A DNA stretch of 7,205 bases from Anaerolineaceae bacterium (lineage in GTDB: Bacteria; Chloroflexota; Anaerolineae; Anaerolineales; Anaerolineaceae), in the NCBI GenBank assembly GCA_030620065.1, contig JAUXFJ010000078.1, positions 1 to 7,205 of the forward strand, given 5' to 3'. Every line of letters starts with the position of its first letter. Positions within the stretch are counted from its first letter, which is position 1. Shown here piece by piece: positions 5,964-7,205 of the stretch. The notes under the pieces were generated by a model. The model was not told the origin of the DNA and made no database searches. It worked only from the letters and a program-made list of their open reading frames with translations. Both the position numbers and the translations under genes were made by a program.

Positions 5964-6008
5964 TATAATATCAGGCAAGAAAGAAGAAATTGCGCTAAAA
6001 TATATAAT
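5964..6008 (+). promoter_or_regulatory. Candidate -10 elements for the zinc-ribbon/secreted gene pair
   Basis: Two perfect TATAAT hexamers occur on the + strand, at 5964-5969 and 6003-6008. Neither has a good -35 at 16-18 bp. The later one would start transcription near 6015, giving a leader of about 20 nt that still contains the GGAGG at 6026-6030. The earlier would give a leader of about 60 nt. With rex divergent across the gap, some promoter is needed here, but which hexamer is used cannot be told. Confidence 0.4.
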
Positions 6009-6034
6009 ACAAGAATTACATATCTGGAGGTAAC

Positions 6035-6409
6035 ATGCGCGCTGGAAGAATTATTGCTTTTATCACTGCCGGTCTGTTTATCATATTCTCTTTCCTTTTA
6101 ATCCTTGGCGGTTTCGAGCCTGAACCAGTGGGGGATCCGAACTGGATCATTTTTGGCGCAATCGGTTTATTGATCGGATTTGGATTGATATTCTTTGGTA
6201 CAAAACTGACACCCCCTCAAAAACCCGGAGATCAAAACGTTACCCTGAACATTGATCTGCCCGGTAATGTAAAAATGGACACAATCAAATGTAAATCTTG
6301 CGGCGCGCCATTGGCTCCGGAAGATATTAAACTGGTTGCTGGCGCACCTGTAGTGACGTGTCCAAGCTGTAAAACAACCTATCAAATAACTGAAGAACCT
6401 AAATGGTGA
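6035..6409 (+). CDS. Small two-helix membrane protein with C-terminal zinc ribbon
   Basis: This is a hypothetical protein of 124 residues. Hydrophobic helices at about 5-25 and 36-55 form a hairpin with a short acidic, proline-containing turn between them. A linker (56-80) leads to a ribbon with C86-x2-C89 and C109-x2-C112, the four-cysteine arrangement of a structural zinc site. The two helices would place both ends on the same side, probably the cytoplasm. GGAGG (6026-6030), 4 nt before the ATG, is the strongest ribosome-binding site in the window, if slightly close. It is followed after 5 nt by a secreted-protein gene and is probably co-transcribed with it. No enzymatic motif is seen. Adaptor or scaffold roles are possible but unsupported. 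Confidence 0.8.
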   Translation: MRAGRIIAFITAGLFIIFSFLLILGGFEPEPVGDPNWIIFGAIGLLIGFGLIFFGTKLTPPQKPGDQNVTLNIDLPGNVKMDTIKCKSCGAPLAPEDIKLVAGAPVVTCPSCKTTYQITEEPKW

Positions 6410-6414
6410 GTCCT

Positions 6415-7205
6415 ATGAAAAAATTTAAAATAATTGGCATCCTGCTAACACTTTTTCTAATTTTTGGGTTAACAACTACAGCCTCTGCAACGACCTACCG
6501 ATTCATCGTTACTGATCAGGAAGTCGAAGCTTATCTCAATGAAGATGGCACACTGACAATGCGCTATTTAATTGAATTTTTAAATGATAAAGGTGCATCT
6601 CCACTTAATTTTGTCGATATTGCCCTGCCCAGCACTAATTACAATTTATCAAGTGTGCAGGCTGATATTGACGGTATAAAAATAGAGGATATTGAAGCCT
6701 CGCCTTACGTTGACGGCATAGCTCTTGGACTTGGGGTAAATGCCATTCCAGCCGGGGATTCAGGCGTCGTTACAGTTTGGATTGTTGGCATCCGAGATGT
6801 TCTCTTCCCCTACGACCAGGGTGACAAAGAGAACTATGTCAATTTCCAGTTCTCACCCAATTGGTTTGACTCACAGTATGATAAGTCAAGCGCCACAAAA
6901 TACCGCGTAACGATCATCCTTCCCCCAGGAGTCAAGGACGATGAAGGCAAATATTACTACCCTGAATACTGGCCAGGTTCGGATACACCTGATGAGGCAG
7001 GCCTTACACAAGATGATCGAGTTTTTTATTCCTGGTATACAGAAAACGCAGATGCCCACTCCAAATATATATTTGGGTGTGCTTTTCCCCAACAGTATGT
7101 ACCTGATACCAGCGTGATCGTTTCGCCGCAACCTAGCGCCCCCCCAGCAAATATATCGCAGCCTAGCGGCTCTTCACTTAATTTATGGAATATCATCAAC
7201 GATAC
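6415..7205 (+). CDS. Signal-peptide-bearing extracytoplasmic protein, 3' end outside window
   Basis: An open frame of 263 codons from the ATG at 6415 reaches the window edge without a stop. The N-terminus MKKFKIIGILLTLFLIFGL plus a TTASA segment is a typical Sec signal peptide, with likely cleavage after A25. Residues 28-230 look like a secreted beta-rich region: alternating strands such as VEAYLNEDGTLTMRYLIEF (37-55) and KYRVTIILPPGV (162-173), many aromatic and Asp residues, and one cysteine (C222). A Ser/Pro-rich linker (237-254) follows. That layout often precedes a membrane anchor, which would lie beyond 7205. The opening strands recall the N-terminal domain of DUF2207-type membrane proteins, but I cannot confirm it. 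The gene starts 5 nt after the zinc-ribbon gene, with GGTGAG (6405-6410) as a weak ribosome site overlapping that gene's end, so the two are probably one operon. Confidence 0.85.
   Translation, partial: MKKFKIIGILLTLFLIFGLTTTASATTYRFIVTDQEVEAYLNEDGTLTMRYLIEFLNDKGASPLNFVDIALPSTNYNLSSVQADIDGIKIEDIEASPYVDGIALGLGVNAIPAGDSGVVTVWIVGIRDVLFPYDQGDKENYVNFQFSPNWFDSQYDKSSATKYRVTIILPPGVKDDEGKYYYPEYWPGSDTPDEAGLTQDDRVFYSWYTENADAHSKYIFGCAFPQQYVPDTSVIVSPQPSAPPANISQPSGSSLNLWNIIND

Noticed and set aside
6886..7131. - strand open frame of 81 codons at the window end
   Set aside because: It is antisense to the open frame from 6415, which has a signal peptide and plausible protein composition throughout.
1..7205. 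CRISPR array, insertion sequence, tRNA or rRNA genes, defence system
   Set aside because: I saw no spaced repeats, terminal inverted repeats, transposase-like frame or tRNA-like fold. Apart from short gaps the window is filled by the listed genes.

Overview
This window looks like an ordinary chromosomal segment from a bacterium, most likely Chloroflexota, class Anaerolineae. That assignment is an inference from gene content and sequence style. The supporting points are the order yebC-ruvC-SpoU methyltransferase-ruvA, an atpC gene lying apart from the other ATP-synthase genes and next to a divergent mreB, a redox repressor Rex, and small membrane proteins with zinc-ribbon tails. TGA, TAA and TAG all serve as stops here, so the genetic code is standard.

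Layout. Positions 1-177 hold a 12-bp tandem duplication, a good extended -10 promoter and a short leader. A + strand cluster follows: yebC (178-933), ruvC (940-1449), a TrmH/SpoU-family RNA methyltransferase (1446-2246) and ruvA (2269-2844). Spacing is 6 nt, a 4-nt ATGA overlap and 22 nt, so these are probably one transcript covering translation support, RNA modification and Holliday-junction processing. After a 137-nt gap comes a second + strand group: atpC (2982-3407), mreB (3423-4430) and a two-helix membrane protein with a DUF6585-like soluble region (4439-5245). Rex (5853-5230) is on the - strand and its 3' end overlaps the membrane-protein gene by 16 nt. A divergent promoter region (5854-6034) separates rex from a + strand pair: a small two-helix zinc-ribbon membrane protein (6035-6409) and a secreted or membrane-anchored protein that runs off the window end (6415 onward).

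The most notable point is that the methyltransferase reading frame carries an in-frame TGA at codon 11. Its ATG overlaps the ruvC stop and the frame is otherwise intact. No ATG, GTG or TTG occurs in frame between the TGA and codon 133, so no ordinary internal start rescues the protein. This is either a nonsense mutation, a sequence error or readthrough. The second notable point is an MreB whose nucleotide-site acidic residues are replaced (Glu-Glu to Gln-Gln at 131-132, the phosphate-2 Asp to Cys at 154), suggesting altered ATP hydrolysis.

I saw no mobile element, CRISPR array, tRNA, rRNA or defence system, and no convincing undescribed system. The least characterised material is the DUF6585-like gene behind mreB and the zinc-ribbon/secreted pair beside rex.
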